Assembly (NCBI RefSeq): GCF_042646165.1
Contig: NZ_JBHRTC010000015.1
Origin: Microbaculum marinum
GTDB taxonomy: Bacteria; Pseudomonadota; Alphaproteobacteria; Rhizobiales; Tepidamorphaceae
DNA: 64,000 bases
Direction: 5' to 3' (one strand)
Positions 19,602 to 28,527 of this stretch are shown one piece after another. The notes beneath the pieces are model-generated. The model did no database searches, had not been told where the DNA came from, and worked only from the letters and a program-made list of their open reading frames with translations. Both the position numbers and the translations under genes were made by a program. Every line of letters begins with the position of its first letter. Position 1 is the first letter of the stretch.

Positions 19602-21010
19602 GTCGCCGATCCCGTCGGCTCGTCCCCGTCCGCCGTGCCGATCTCTGCACCAAGGCCGCTCATCAGGGGCACGAAATCGGGGAAGCTGGTGGCGATCATC
19701 GATCCGTCGTCGACGGCGACCGGGCGCTGGCTGGCGAGGCCCATGACCAGGAACGCCATGGCAATGCGGTGATCCATGTGGGTCGCAACGATACCGCCAC
19801 CCGGCGCGGATCCGTTGCCTCCGGCTACGATCAGGTCGTCGCCGTCGATGCGGACGTCTACGCCGTTTGCCGCAAGTCCGGCCGCGACGGCGGCGAGCCG
19901 GTCGGACTCCTTGACCTTCAGCTCGGCGAGCCCGCGCATCACGGTCGTACCTTCCGCAAACGACGCGGCGACGGCGAGCACGGGATACTCGTCGATCATC
20001 GACGGCGCCCGTTCCGGCGGCACCTCGACGGCCTTCAGGGGCCCTGCCGCGACGATCAGGTCGGCGACGGGCTCGCCGCCATGGTCCCGGCGATTGGCCA
20101 GTTCGATGCGTGCGCCCATCTCCTGCAGCGTCGTGATCAGCCCGGCCCGGGTCGGGTTGATCATGACGTTCTCGATCGTCACCGACGACCCCGGCACGAC
20201 CAGGGCGGCGACGAGCGGGAACGCCGCCGACGACGGATCCCCGGGCACCGTCACCTCCCGGCCGGACAGCCTCGGCCGTCCGGCAAGCGCGATCCGTCTG
20301 GCGCCGTCGGGATCCGTCGAAATGTCCAGATGCGCGCCGAAATGCGACAGCATCCGCTCGGTGTGGTCGCGGGTCGGCTCTGGCTCGATCACCGTCGTCG
20401 TCCCGGGGGAATTGAGTCCGGCGAGCAGCACGGCGGACTTGACCTGTGCGGAAGGCACCGGCAGCCGGTATTCGAACGGGATCGGATCCCGCGTGCCCCG
20501 CAGTGTCAGCGGCAGCCGGCCGTCACTGGAGTCGACGATGCGCGCGCCCATCGCCTGCAGCGGCGTCAGCACCCGCCCCATCGGCCGCTTGCGCAGCGAG
20601 GCGTCGCCGTCGAAGCGGGCAGTGATGCCGTGGCCGGCGACGACGCCGAGGATCAGCCGGGCGCCGGTGCCGGAATTGCCGAAATCGAGGGGGGCTGCCG
20701 GCTCGAGCAGGGCACCGACGCCGACGCCGTCGACGGTCCATGTTCCCTCGCCCGTGCGTTCCACGACGGCGCCGAAAGCGCGCATCGCGTCGGCCGTCGC
20801 AATGACGTCGTGACCCTCCAGGAGCCCGGAGATGGTCGTGCGGCCGGCCGAAAGCGCGCCGAACAGCAGCGCCCGGTGGGAGATCGACTTGTCGCCCGGC
20901 ACCCGTACACGGCCCCTCAGCGGGCCGCCGCTGCGGCCCTGGAGGCGGGCGTTCGGCAACTCTGAAGTCTGCCCGCGATCGGAACGGTGCGGGGCTGGCG
21001 AGGCGGTCAT
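19598..21010 (-). CDS. aroA: EPSP synthase, class II type
   Basis: A 470-residue 3-phosphoshikimate 1-carboxyvinyltransferase of the shikimate pathway. RVPGDKSISHRALLFG, GDASLRKRPMGRVL, PSAQVKSAVLLAGLN, RAPSMIDEYPVLAVAA and LKVKESDRL are the substrate-binding blocks. The overall sequence reads close to the Agrobacterium CP4 class II enzyme. In the loop FGNSGTGARL the residue at the CP4 Ala100 position is Gly, the usual residue in glyphosate-sensitive enzymes. About 25 residues precede the conserved start. It heads the aroA-cmk pair and diverges from the TIGR02300 gene. Confidence 0.95.
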   Translation of the reverse strand: MTASPAPHRSDRGQTSELPNARLQGRSGGPLRGRVRVPGDKSISHRALLFGALSAGRTTISGLLEGHDVIATADAMRAFGAVVERTGEGTWTVDGVGVGALLEPAAPLDFGNSGTGARLILGVVAGHGITARFDGDASLRKRPMGRVLTPLQAMGARIVDSSDGRLPLTLRGTRDPIPFEYRLPVPSAQVKSAVLLAGLNSPGTTTVIEPEPTRDHTERMLSHFGAHLDISTDPDGARRIALAGRPRLSGREVTVPGDPSSAAFPLVAALVVPGSSVTIENVMINPTRAGLITTLQEMGARIELANRRDHGGEPVADLIVAAGPLKAVEVPPERAPSMIDEYPVLAVAASFAEGTTVMRGLAELKVKESDRLAAVAAGLAANGVDVRIDGDDLIVAGGNGSAPGGGIVATHMDHRIAMAFLVMGLASQRPVAVDDGSMIATSFPDFVPLMSGLGAEIGTADGDEPTGSAT

Positions 21011-21125
21011 GGGGTCTGATTCCGGATGGTTGCCGCCTGCGGACGAGGCGCCTCGCCACGCGGCCGTTTCGACGGCCTCCTAGCACAGGGCCGGCGGGCC
21101 GTCATCCCGATCGCTGTATTTGGCT

Positions 21126-21154
21126 TTGACACGGTTCCGGCTTTGCGTTTATGG
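21126..21154 (+). promoter_or_regulatory. Putative promoter of the TIGR02300 gene
   Basis: TTGACA at 21126-21131 and TTATGG at 21149-21154 with a 17-bp spacer lie in the 221-bp divergent gap between aroA and the plus-strand gene at 21232. The -35 is perfect; the -10 is weak. Confidence 0.45.
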
Positions 21155-21231
21155 GAGGCCCCGATTTTCAGGGATGCGGCCATCCCGGCCCCCTCAATTC
21201 GACAGCGAGATTCAGGACAGGTTTTAGAGCG

Positions 21232-21675
21232 ATGGCAAGACCCGAGCTCGGCACGAAACGGACTTGCGGCGAATGCGGCACGCGCTTTTACGATCTCATG
21301 CGCGATCCGATTATCTGCCCGAAATGCGGAACGGAGTTCGTCGTCGCCGCCACGGCGGCGGCGACGTCTGCGAAGGCGAAGCCCGCCAAGGCCAAGGCGC
21401 CCGCGGAGCCGGCCCCGGACGATGAGACGGAAGACGAGGCCGACGAGGCACTGGTGCCGCTGGAGGACGCCGACGCCGAGGAGGAAGATACCGGGCGCGC
21501 CGATTCCGATGTGGATGCCATCGAGGTGGACGACGACATTCCCGACGTCGACGATGACGACGACAAGGCGATCGGCGACGACGACGACGATGATTTCCTC
21601 GAGGACGACGAGGAGGACGGCGACGACGTCGGTGTCCTGATCGACGGCGACATCGAGGACGAAGAGGAAACGTGA
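21232..21675 (+). CDS. TIGR02300 family zinc-ribbon protein with acidic tail
   Basis: 147 residues. The N-terminal 35 match the TIGR02300 family of alphaproteobacteria (MARPELGTKRTCGECG, FYDLMRDPIICPKCG), with a zinc-ribbon cysteine set C12, C15, C29 and C32. The rest is an Ala/Lys segment and then a very acidic Asp/Glu tail of about 85 residues. Function is unknown. The tail resembles RNA- or histone-mimic acidic tails only in composition. It lies between aroA and a tRNA-Leu, a conserved neighbourhood in the order. ATG 21232 is chosen because homology begins there. Confidence 0.88.
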   Translation: MARPELGTKRTCGECGTRFYDLMRDPIICPKCGTEFVVAATAAATSAKAKPAKAKAPAEPAPDDETEDEADEALVPLEDADAEEEDTGRADSDVDAIEVDDDIPDVDDDDDKAIGDDDDDDFLEDDEEDGDDVGVLIDGDIEDEEET

Positions 21676-21741
21676 GAGGGGCCGCAGCGCGGCGGGGGCG
21701 GTGGTCCCGCCGGCAATTCTCCGGTCGCGCCCGCGAGCGCA

Positions 21742-21770
21742 TTGACAAGGCGTCAGGCGGCCAATAACTG
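21742..21770 (+). promoter_or_regulatory. Putative promoter of tRNA-Leu
   Basis: TTGACA at 21742-21747 and TAACTG at 21765-21770 with a 17-bp spacer. A start about 7 bases downstream would fall just before the mature tRNA 5' end at 21782. Confidence 0.6.
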
Positions 21771-21781
21771 TCTGAACAATT

Positions 21782-21868
21782 GCCCAGGTGGCGGAATTGG
21801 TAGACGCGCTAGCTTCAGGTGCTAGTGCCCGAAAGGGCGTGGAAGTTCGAGTCTTCTCCTGGGCACCA
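21782..21868 (+). tRNA. tRNA-Leu (anticodon CAG)
   Basis: Acceptor arms GCCCAGG (21782-21788) and CCTGGGC (21858-21864) pair perfectly, with discriminator A and an encoded CCA at 21866-21868. The anticodon stem CTAGC/GCTAG encloses loop TTCAGGT, giving anticodon CAG for CUG codons. A long variable arm (TGCCCGAAAGGGCG) marks a class II tRNA. The T-loop GTTCGAGTC is present. CUG is expected to be the main leucine codon in a genome this GC-rich. Confidence 0.96.
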
Positions 21869-21889
21869 TCCTCTCCGGGATGGTCTTTT
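21865..21889 (+). terminator. Terminator of tRNA-Leu
   Basis: ACCATCC (21865-21871) pairs with GGATGGT (21878-21884) and is followed by CTTTT. The 5' arm includes the encoded CCA end of the tRNA, so termination and 3' processing share sequence. Confidence 0.7.
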
Positions 21890-22116
21890 AGACGGGGCCC
21901 CCGAGGCCATTCGGCGGGCCGCTAGCGCGGGTACAGCGCTGCGGATGCAGACCGGGGCATGTCGTTGCGGCGGCACCGGGCAGCTGTTAAACAGCGCCTC
22001 TGGAACGCGTCGGAAATCCCTTATTTTTCAATGCAGAGGGACCACGGGCTCCGTTGCAGGTTCCCGGAAGTCGCGCCCATTCCGGTCGCGCCAGACCCGA
22101 GAGGGGGGACACTACG

Positions 22117-22731
22117 ATGACGATCACTCTGCACCGCGGCGACCTGCCGGACGACCTCGACCTTGGCGCAGCCGTCGCCGTCGACACCGAGACGCTCGGC
22201 CTCAACCTGTCCCGGGACCGTCTCTGCCTGGTGCAGCTGTCGTCGGGCGACGGGACGAGCCACCTGGTGCAGCCCGATCGTGCCACCTACGACTGCCCCA
22301 ACCTCAAGCGGCTGCTGGCGGATACCTCCGTCACCAAGATCTTCCACTACGCCCGGTTCGACGTCGCCATGATCGCCCGCCATCTCGGCGTGCTCACCGA
22401 GCCGGTGTTCTGCACCAAGATCGCCTCGAAGCTGACCCGCACATATACCGACAGGCATGGCCTCAAGGACCTGTGCCGGGAGCTGCTGGGCATCGATCTG
22501 TCCAAGCAGCAGCAGAGCTCAGACTGGGGCGCGGAGACGCTCAGCGACGCACAGCTCGAGTACGCCGCCTCGGACGTCCTGTACCTGCATGCCTTGAAGG
22601 AGCGGTTCGAGGTGCTGCTTGCCCGCGAGAACCGCGTCCACCTTGCCGAGGCGTGTTTCGGCTTCCTGCCGGCCCGGGCGCTGCTGGACATCGCCGGATG
22701 GGCGGACGAAGATATCTTCGCCCACTCGTAG
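22117..22731 (+). CDS. rnd: RNase D-like 3'-5' exonuclease
   Basis: A 204-residue DEDDy exonuclease domain alone, without the HRDC domains of E. coli RNase D, as usual for Hyphomicrobiales. AVDTETLGL supplies the first Asp and Glu, FHYARFDVAMIA the second Asp, and YAASDVLYLHAL the Tyr and last Asp. It probably trims the 3' ends of tRNA and other small RNA. The ATG has GAGGGGGGA about 8 bases upstream. The 248 bp between tRNA-Leu and this gene hold the tRNA terminator and otherwise nothing I recognise. Position before lptC is common in the order. Confidence 0.85.
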   Translation: MTITLHRGDLPDDLDLGAAVAVDTETLGLNLSRDRLCLVQLSSGDGTSHLVQPDRATYDCPNLKRLLADTSVTKIFHYARFDVAMIARHLGVLTEPVFCTKIASKLTRTYTDRHGLKDLCRELLGIDLSKQQQSSDWGAETLSDAQLEYAASDVLYLHALKERFEVLLARENRVHLAEACFGFLPARALLDIAGWADEDIFAHS

Positions 22732-22880
22732 GCGGGCGCGGGTGATTCGCCGCCGCCATCTTGCGGCACGGAGGATCTGCGCGAGGGCGAAGGCTGGCCG
22801 GACGCCGCTATTTCACCGTATTGTTCGCCCATGACGCCGGCAGACACGGGGGCCCGTGCAGAACAACGACAGACGAGCGG

Positions 22881-23705
22881 ATGTCGATTAACGTCAGGAC
22901 GCTGACCGGCAGCTGGAGCTTTGGTCCGCCGTCGGGCTCCAGTTCCCGGCTCGGCGAAGGCTCGCGCCGCAAGTTCGACGCGAGCTGGCGGGCCGCCCGC
23001 CGGCACAGCCGCTTCGTCGCGGTGCTGCGCATCGCGCTGCCGGCAGTCTCGATCCTTGTCGTGGCCTCGATGTTCATCACGATGCGAACCGTCTCGACGA
23101 GCTTCGGCGACATCGACCTCGGCGAGGTCGGGCTCCAGGGGACCACGCTGACGATGCAGAATCCGAAGCTGTCCGGCTTCAACGAGAACGGCACGTCCTA
23201 CCAGGTGACGGCAGCAAAGGCATTGCAGGACGTGACGAATCCGCGCGTGGTCACTCTGGAGCAGATCGACGGCACCATGACGCAGCCGGACGGCAACGAC
23301 GTGCATATCACCGCGCGCAACGGCGTCTACGATGCCGACGCCCAGAAGCTCGATCTCACCGAGGAGATCGTCGTGCGGACCAAGAACGGCGAGAATGCCT
23401 ATCTGAACTCCGCCCATGTCGACATGGGGGCGGGCCTGATCCGCAGCGAGGATCCCGTCGAGGCAGAAACCAAGAGCGGCCGCATAACCGCCAATTCCAT
23501 GGAAATCACCGACCGCGGCTCGCATCTTCTGTTCAAGGGCGGCGTCGTCGTCGTGCTGCGGCTGGACGGCGGCAAGGTCCGGGGTGCGTCGGGCGGCGTC
23601 GCCGAGGCCGGCGACGCCGGACAGGGGAGCGAAACCGGGACCGGCACGAACGGACCCGACGTCGACGTGACCGGTGCCGTGGGAGCCGCCCAGAATGCGA
23701 ATTGA
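22881..23705 (+). CDS. lptC: LptC, LPS export bitopic protein
   Basis: A 274-residue inner-membrane protein with one membrane segment (about residues 47-67) and a periplasmic beta-jellyroll that passes lipopolysaccharide from LptB2FG to LptA. QNPKLSGFNENGTSYQVTA and ITARNGVYDADAQKLDLT are typical alphaproteobacterial LptC strands. The C-terminal ~45 residues are Gly/Ala-rich low complexity. Its end overlaps lptA by 11 bp, indicating coupling. ATG 22881 is chosen because the open frame upstream is not membrane-protein-like. Confidence 0.88.
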   Translation: MSINVRTLTGSWSFGPPSGSSSRLGEGSRRKFDASWRAARRHSRFVAVLRIALPAVSILVVASMFITMRTVSTSFGDIDLGEVGLQGTTLTMQNPKLSGFNENGTSYQVTAAKALQDVTNPRVVTLEQIDGTMTQPDGNDVHITARNGVYDADAQKLDLTEEIVVRTKNGENAYLNSAHVDMGAGLIRSEDPVEAETKSGRITANSMEITDRGSHLLFKGGVVVVLRLDGGKVRGASGGVAEAGDAGQGSETGTGTNGPDVDVTGAVGAAQNAN

Positions 23706-24318
23706 GCTTTTCCGCCTCCTCTCGCGCCTGGCGATCCCGGTAGCGGTTGCGGCGCTGTCCATCGCTCCCGTACCGGCCGCGCAGGCGCAGGCCGTCAGCG
23801 ACGCGTTTTCGAATCTCTCGGTCGAATCCGACAAGCCGGTGAAGATCGAGGCCGACCAGCTGGAGGTGTTCGACGACCAGAAGGCCGCCGTGTTCAGCGG
23901 CAACGTCATCGTCCGGCAGGGCAACACGACCATGCGCACCTCGGAGCTCAAGGTCTACTACCAGGGCGAAGGCGCCGCGACCGAAGACGCGACCGGCCAG
24001 CGGGTGTCCAAGCTCGAGGCGACCGGCGAGGTCGTGGTGATCGCCGAGGGCCAGAAGGCGACCGGCGACTGGGCCGTGTTCGAGATGGCGACGCAGGAGG
24101 TGCGGCTTGGCGGCAAGGTGGTTCTGACCCAGGGCCAGAACGTCCTTCGTGGCACCGAACTGGTGGTCAATCTGGAAACCGGCCAATCGAAGCTGGTCTC
24201 TGCCGAGCAGACGACCGGGGGCACCGGCCGGGTTCAGGGGCTTTTCATTCCCGGCGCGATGGGGCAGAAGCAAGAAAAGAGCCAAGATCGGGACGCGCCC
24301 GCGGATCAGACCAACTGA
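23695..24318 (+). CDS. lptA: LptA, periplasmic LPS transport protein
   Basis: A 207-residue protein with a signal peptide (hydrophobic core about residues 8-26, cleavage near AQA, residues 31-33). The OstA/LptA jellyroll follows: PVKIEADQLEVFDDQKAAVFSGNVIVRQGNTTMR and LRGTELVVNLETGQSKLVSA. LptA oligomers bridge LptC and the outer-membrane LptD. It overlaps lptC by 11 bp and is followed by lptB 54 bp downstream. Confidence 0.9.
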   Translation: MRIELFRLLSRLAIPVAVAALSIAPVPAAQAQAVSDAFSNLSVESDKPVKIEADQLEVFDDQKAAVFSGNVIVRQGNTTMRTSELKVYYQGEGAATEDATGQRVSKLEATGEVVVIAEGQKATGDWAVFEMATQEVRLGGKVVLTQGQNVLRGTELVVNLETGQSKLVSAEQTTGGTGRVQGLFIPGAMGQKQEKSQDRDAPADQTN

Positions 24319-24372
24319 GGTCGTTCCGCCTGCCGCCCGGATCGACGCCAAGCCCGTCGGACGAGCCGTTTC

Positions 24373-25602
24373 ATGGGAGTATCAGCCACTTTGGGCCGTC
24401 TTCTGACACTGCCGCGCCGGCTTCGCCGGCCGCGTCTGCCCCAGAACGTATTCGGCCGCAACGGCGCCTCCGGCAGGCCGGCTGCGCGCGGATTCCGCAC
24501 AGACGGGCCGCCGCAAGGCGATATCCGGCCGCACGACCTCGGACCGATCGATTTTGACGCAGCCGACCTGGATGCGGAACCTGGCGCGGAGTACGAGGCC
24601 GCTGCGGACGCCGCCGGAGCCTATCCGGCGCAGGCGCCGGCCGGCGACCAACCTCCCGCCGAAGATTACCCGCAGCGGCCTCCCGATCTGGGCGATTCCG
24701 ATCCCCTCTATCCCTCCGTTGCGCAGCAGGAGGTCATCGAGAGGAGCGATCTCGACTGGGAGGCGCTCGAACGGCGCGTTGCCGACGTCCCGCTGCCCCC
24801 GGCAAGGGGCGATAGTCCCGCGCCGGTTCCCGAAGCCATCCAGTCGATCGCGCCGGGAAATGTAGAACCCGCCCATGGCGAGGGCTGGCTCGAGGTGCAC
24901 GGCGTCTTCAAGAGCTTCAAGAGCCGTCCGGTGGTCAAGGGCGTCAGCCTCGGGGTGCAGCGCGGCGAGGTGGTCGGGCTGCTCGGACCGAACGGGGCGG
25001 GCAAGACGACGGTCTTCTACATGATCACCGGCCTGATCGCGGCAGACACCGGGCGGATCGCCTTCGACGGCCGCGACATCACACGACTGCCGATGTACCG
25101 CCGCGCCCGGCTCGGCATCGGCTATCTGCCGCAGGAGCCGTCGATCTTCCGCGGACTGACCGTCGAGCAGAACATTCGCGCCGTCCTCGAGATAACCGAG
25201 CGCAACAAGGCGAAGCGCAAGGAGGAGCTGGAATCGCTGCTCGAGGAATTCGCCATCACACGGCTGCGCCATTCCCCGGCGATCGCGCTGTCGGGCGGCG
25301 AGCGGCGCCGCGTGGAGATCGCCCGCGCGCTGGCCTCGCGACCGGCCTTCATGCTGCTCGACGAGCCCTTCGCCGGCATCGATCCGATCGCGGTCGGCGA
25401 TATCCGGGCGCTGGTCCGCCACCTGTCGGCACGCGGCATCGGCGTGCTGATCACCGATCACAACGTGCGCGAGACGCTGGGCCTGATCGACCGGGCGTAC
25501 ATCATCCACGACGGTCAGGTTCTGATGCAGGGCTCACCGGCCGAGGTTGTCGCCAATGTCGACGTCCGCCGGTTCTACCTTGGCGACGAATTCCGGATGT
25601 AG
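24373..25602 (+). CDS. lptB: LptB, LPS export ATPase with long N-terminal extension
   Basis: A 409-residue ABC ATPase. Walker A is GPNGAGKT (205-212), then GIGYLPQEPSIFRGLT, the signature LSGGERRRVEIARAL, Walker B FMLLDEP and the H-loop TDHNVRETL, all as in LptB. It powers LPS extraction with LptF and LptG. The ATPase starts only at about residue 172. The first 170 residues are a basic Arg-rich stretch (1-42) followed by an acidic Pro/Ala/Asp/Glu-rich, probably disordered segment. Rhizobial LptB has, as far as I recall, only a few dozen extra residues. No other ATG occurs before the Walker A. A GTG or TTG start nearer the domain cannot be excluded. Confidence 0.9.
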   Translation: MGVSATLGRLLTLPRRLRRPRLPQNVFGRNGASGRPAARGFRTDGPPQGDIRPHDLGPIDFDAADLDAEPGAEYEAAADAAGAYPAQAPAGDQPPAEDYPQRPPDLGDSDPLYPSVAQQEVIERSDLDWEALERRVADVPLPPARGDSPAPVPEAIQSIAPGNVEPAHGEGWLEVHGVFKSFKSRPVVKGVSLGVQRGEVVGLLGPNGAGKTTVFYMITGLIAADTGRIAFDGRDITRLPMYRRARLGIGYLPQEPSIFRGLTVEQNIRAVLEITERNKAKRKEELESLLEEFAITRLRHSPAIALSGGERRRVEIARALASRPAFMLLDEPFAGIDPIAVGDIRALVRHLSARGIGVLITDHNVRETLGLIDRAYIIHDGQVLMQGSPAEVVANVDVRRFYLGDEFRM

Positions 25603-25617
25603 ACGGGCCGGGGGGCA

Positions 25618-27219
25618 ATGGCACTTTCACCGAAGCTGGAGTTGCGGCAGTCCCAGTCGTTGATCATGACGCCGCAGCTGATGCAGGCGATCAAGCTGCT
25701 CCAGCTCTCCAACATCGATCTCCTCGCCTATGTCGATGCCGAACTGGAGCGCAATCCGCTGCTGGAGCGCGAGGACGACGGCGGCAGCGACGATGGCGCC
25801 GGCGACGGCCACGCCACCCCGGAGGGCTTCGATGGCGAGGCGGGAGCCGGCGACCGGGGGAGCGGCGACGGCGCTGCCGGAGAACCCGACCGCGAGGGCG
25901 CCGGCGCGGAAACCCCGGGGGATCTGTTCGAGGCGGCCCGAAGTGGCGACGTATCATCCATTTCCGCGACGCTGGACACCGATTTCGACAACGTCTTCGA
26001 CCCGGAGACCGTGGCTCCGGCGAACGGCACGGCGGCCGGCGGGCCTGCGACCGACTCCGGCTGGAGCACGGTGCGCGGCGACCGCCAGCCGGTCGACGGC
26101 GATGCCGACTTCCTGGAATCGGCGCTCGCCACCGGCACGAGCCTGCAGGATCACCTGATCGACCAGCTCTCGGTCGCCATTGCCGAACCGAAGGCCCGCC
26201 TGATCGGCCGTCATCTCATCGATTTGGTCGATGAGAACGGCTATCTGACCGAAGCGCCGGCGGTGACGGCGGAGCGGCTCGGCATCGACGAGGCGCAGGT
26301 GAACGGCGTGCTGGCCGTTCTCCAGACCTTCGACCCGGCCGGCGTCTGCGCGCGCGATCTTGCCGACTGCCTGGCGATCCAGCTTCGCGAGCGAAACCGC
26401 TACGATCCGGCCATGCGGGCGCTGGTCGACAACCTCGACCTGCTCGCCCGACGCGATATCCCCGCCCTCAAGCGAGTTTGCGGCGTCGACGACGAGGACG
26501 TTGCCGACATGATCGGCGAATTGCGCCGCCTCGACCCCAAACCCGGGCAGGCCTTCGGCGCGGAACCGGTACAGCCGGTGGTGCCGGACGTCTTCGTGCG
26601 GCCGGGTCCGGACGGGGGCTGGCAGATCGAGCTGAACGGCGACACGCTGCCGCGCGTGCTCATCGACCAGACTTACTATTCGACGGTATCGCGCAGCGCC
26701 CGCTCCGAGTCCGACCGCGCCTACCTTTCGGACTGCCTGCAGCAGGCCAACTGGCTGGTGCGCAGTCTCGATCAGCGCGCCCGGACGATCCTGAAGGTGT
26801 CGACCGAGATCGTCCGCCAGCAGGACGCCTTTCTCTCGCAGGGGGTCCAGTCGCTGCGGCCGCTCAACCTGCGCACGGTCGCCGACGCCATCCGCATGCA
26901 CGAGTCGACGGTCAGCCGGGTCACTTCGAACAAGTACATGGCGACGCCGCGCGGCATTTTCGAGCTGAAGTACTTCTTCACCACCGCCATCGCCGCAACC
27001 GAAGGCGGCGACGCCCACTCGGCCGAGGCCGTGCGCTATCGCATCAAGGAACTGATCGATGCCGAATCGGCTCAGGACATTCTGTCGGACGACGCGATCG
27101 TGCGGGTGCTGCGGGCCTCGGGTGTGGATATCGCCCGGCGGACGGTGGCCAAGTACCGGGAGTGGATGAAAATTCCCTCATCCGTTCAAAGGCGTCGGGA
27201 GAAGCGGGCCGGATTGTGA
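25618..27219 (+). CDS. rpoN: RNA polymerase sigma-54 factor
   Basis: A 533-residue sigma-54. Region I is Gln/Leu-rich and contacts activators (LELRQSQSLIMTPQLMQAIKLLQLSN). Region II (about residues 50-150) is acidic and variable. The core-binding part and the HTH (VADAIRMHESTVSRVTSNKYM) follow, and the RpoN box ARRTVAKYRE near the C-terminus reads the -24 element. It directs nitrogen and other enhancer-dependent genes. It starts 15 bp after lptB, and lptB-rpoN-hpf-ptsN is the classic order. Confidence 0.96.
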   Translation: MALSPKLELRQSQSLIMTPQLMQAIKLLQLSNIDLLAYVDAELERNPLLEREDDGGSDDGAGDGHATPEGFDGEAGAGDRGSGDGAAGEPDREGAGAETPGDLFEAARSGDVSSISATLDTDFDNVFDPETVAPANGTAAGGPATDSGWSTVRGDRQPVDGDADFLESALATGTSLQDHLIDQLSVAIAEPKARLIGRHLIDLVDENGYLTEAPAVTAERLGIDEAQVNGVLAVLQTFDPAGVCARDLADCLAIQLRERNRYDPAMRALVDNLDLLARRDIPALKRVCGVDDEDVADMIGELRRLDPKPGQAFGAEPVQPVVPDVFVRPGPDGGWQIELNGDTLPRVLIDQTYYSTVSRSARSESDRAYLSDCLQQANWLVRSLDQRARTILKVSTEIVRQQDAFLSQGVQSLRPLNLRTVADAIRMHESTVSRVTSNKYMATPRGIFELKYFFTTAIAATEGGDAHSAEAVRYRIKELIDAESAQDILSDDAIVRVLRASGVDIARRTVAKYREWMKIPSSVQRRREKRAGL

Positions 27220-27234
27220 TCGCGCGATGTCGGC

Positions 27235-27269
27235 AGGCGATTGACTTGGCGCAATCGCCTCCTTAGGTT
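27235..27269 (+). promoter_or_regulatory. Hairpin and promoter-like element upstream of hpf
   Basis: AGGCGATTG (27235-27243) pairs with CAATCGCCT (27252-27260) as a 9-bp stem 15 bp after the rpoN stop. It has no T tract. Overlapping it, TTGACT (27241-27246) and TAGGTT (27264-27269) have a 17-bp spacer and could be an hpf promoter. The rest of the 198-bp rpoN-hpf gap shows no gene. Confidence 0.35.
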
Positions 27270-27417
27270 CCGACCGCCGCGAGGGGATTTGTCGATGACA
27301 CCATTGGCGCGGCATGGCGGCGTCGCAAACAGGACGACGCGGGACCTGCAGTTGGCGCAAGACACGATGCCCGGACTAGGTCTGTTTCTTGTTATCAGTC
27401 CGAACGAATAAGAGATC

Positions 27418-28014
27418 ATGCAGCTTCGGGTCACCGGAAAGAACATCGATGTTGGCGACGCACTTCGTGACCAGATCACGGAGCGTCTCGGCGCGGCCCT
27501 GGAGAAGTACTTCGACGGCGGCTGGTCGGGCCAGGTAACGGTCGAGCGGGAGGGCTCCGGCTTCCGCACGGAATGCCGGATTCATCTGGATTCCGGCATC
27601 GACCTGCAGAGCCGGGGCAAGGCCCAGGACGCCTATCAGAGTTTCGATCAGTCCGCCGAGCGGCTCGAGAAGCGGCTGCGCCGCTACAAGAGGCGGCTGA
27701 AGGACCACCATCTGGAGCACAACGTCGAAGAGGCGCTGGCCGCGACCAGCTACGTGATCGCCGCGACCTCGGACGAGGAACCGGCCGAAGCGCAGTCGAC
27801 CGACGACAATCCCGTCGTCATCGCCGAAACCGAAACGAAGGTACGGCGGATGACGGTCGGCATGGCGGTCATGGCGCTCGACCTGTCCGAAGCGCCTGTC
27901 GTCATGTTCCGCAATATCGCCAGCGGCCGCATGAATGTTGTATATCGGCGGGGGGACGGCAACATCGGCTGGATCGACCCGACCGAATCCGGTGAACATA
28001 AGGCACGGGGATAA
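27418..28014 (+). CDS. hpf: Long-form ribosome hibernation promoting factor
   Basis: A 198-residue long HPF. The N-terminal domain (1-100, LRVTGKNIDVGDALRDQIT, YQSFDQSAERLEKRLRRYKRRLKDH) binds the 30S decoding region. A linker and the C-terminal domain (about 140-195, MALDLSEAPVVMFRNIASGRMNVVYRRGDGNIGWIDP) dimerise ribosomes into 100S particles in resting cells. AAGAGA precedes the ATG. It lies between rpoN and ptsN. Confidence 0.95.
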   Translation: MQLRVTGKNIDVGDALRDQITERLGAALEKYFDGGWSGQVTVEREGSGFRTECRIHLDSGIDLQSRGKAQDAYQSFDQSAERLEKRLRRYKRRLKDHHLEHNVEEALAATSYVIAATSDEEPAEAQSTDDNPVVIAETETKVRRMTVGMAVMALDLSEAPVVMFRNIASGRMNVVYRRGDGNIGWIDPTESGEHKARG

Positions 28015-28062
28015 CGGCCCCGGGCCAAGTTCGGCCCGGCCGCAGGCCCGTGACGGTGAGAT

Positions 28063-28527
28063 ATGGACCTTAGTGATCTCATTCAGCAGGACGCAATCGT
28101 TCCTGGGCTGAAGGCGAACTCGAAGAAGCAGGTCATTCAGGAACTTGCCGAGCGTGCGGGGACACTGCTCGACCTCCCGGCCCGGGACATCTTCGATCAT
28201 CTCCTGCAGCGCGAAAGGCTCGGCTCGACCGGCATCGGTCAGGGAGTCGCCATTCCGCATGCCAAACTTTCGAAGATCGACGGTCTGTTCGGCATGTTCG
28301 CCCGTCTCGACAAGCCAATCGACTTCGACGCCATCGACGACGAGCCCGTCGATCTCGTTTTCCTGCTGCTGGCGCCCGAAAGTGCCGGTGCGGATCATCT
28401 GAAGGCGCTGGCGCGCATCGCCCGGCGCATGCGCGAGCCGGGCATGGCCCAGAAGCTGCGCGCCTCGCGCGACGCCGCGGCGATCTACGCGGTGCTCAAC
28501 CGCGCTGCCGAGCCGAACGCGGCCTGA
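28063..28527 (+). CDS. ptsN: PTS nitrogen regulatory IIA protein
   Basis: A 154-residue EIIA-Ntr. The phosphorylated histidine is H66 in GVAIPHAKL, and STGIGQG before it is conserved. It receives phosphate from EI-Ntr and NPr and signals to potassium and nitrogen metabolism rather than moving sugar. It is 48 bp after hpf and likely the last gene of the lpt-rpoN-hpf-ptsN run. Confidence 0.95.
   Translation: MDLSDLIQQDAIVPGLKANSKKQVIQELAERAGTLLDLPARDIFDHLLQRERLGSTGIGQGVAIPHAKLSKIDGLFGMFARLDKPIDFDAIDDEPVDLVFLLLAPESAGADHLKALARIARRMREPGMAQKLRASRDAAAIYAVLNRAAEPNAA

Noticed and set aside
27353..27375. TTGGCGC...GATGC before hpf as a sigma-54 promoter
   Set aside because: The GG to GC distance is 13 bp instead of the required 10.
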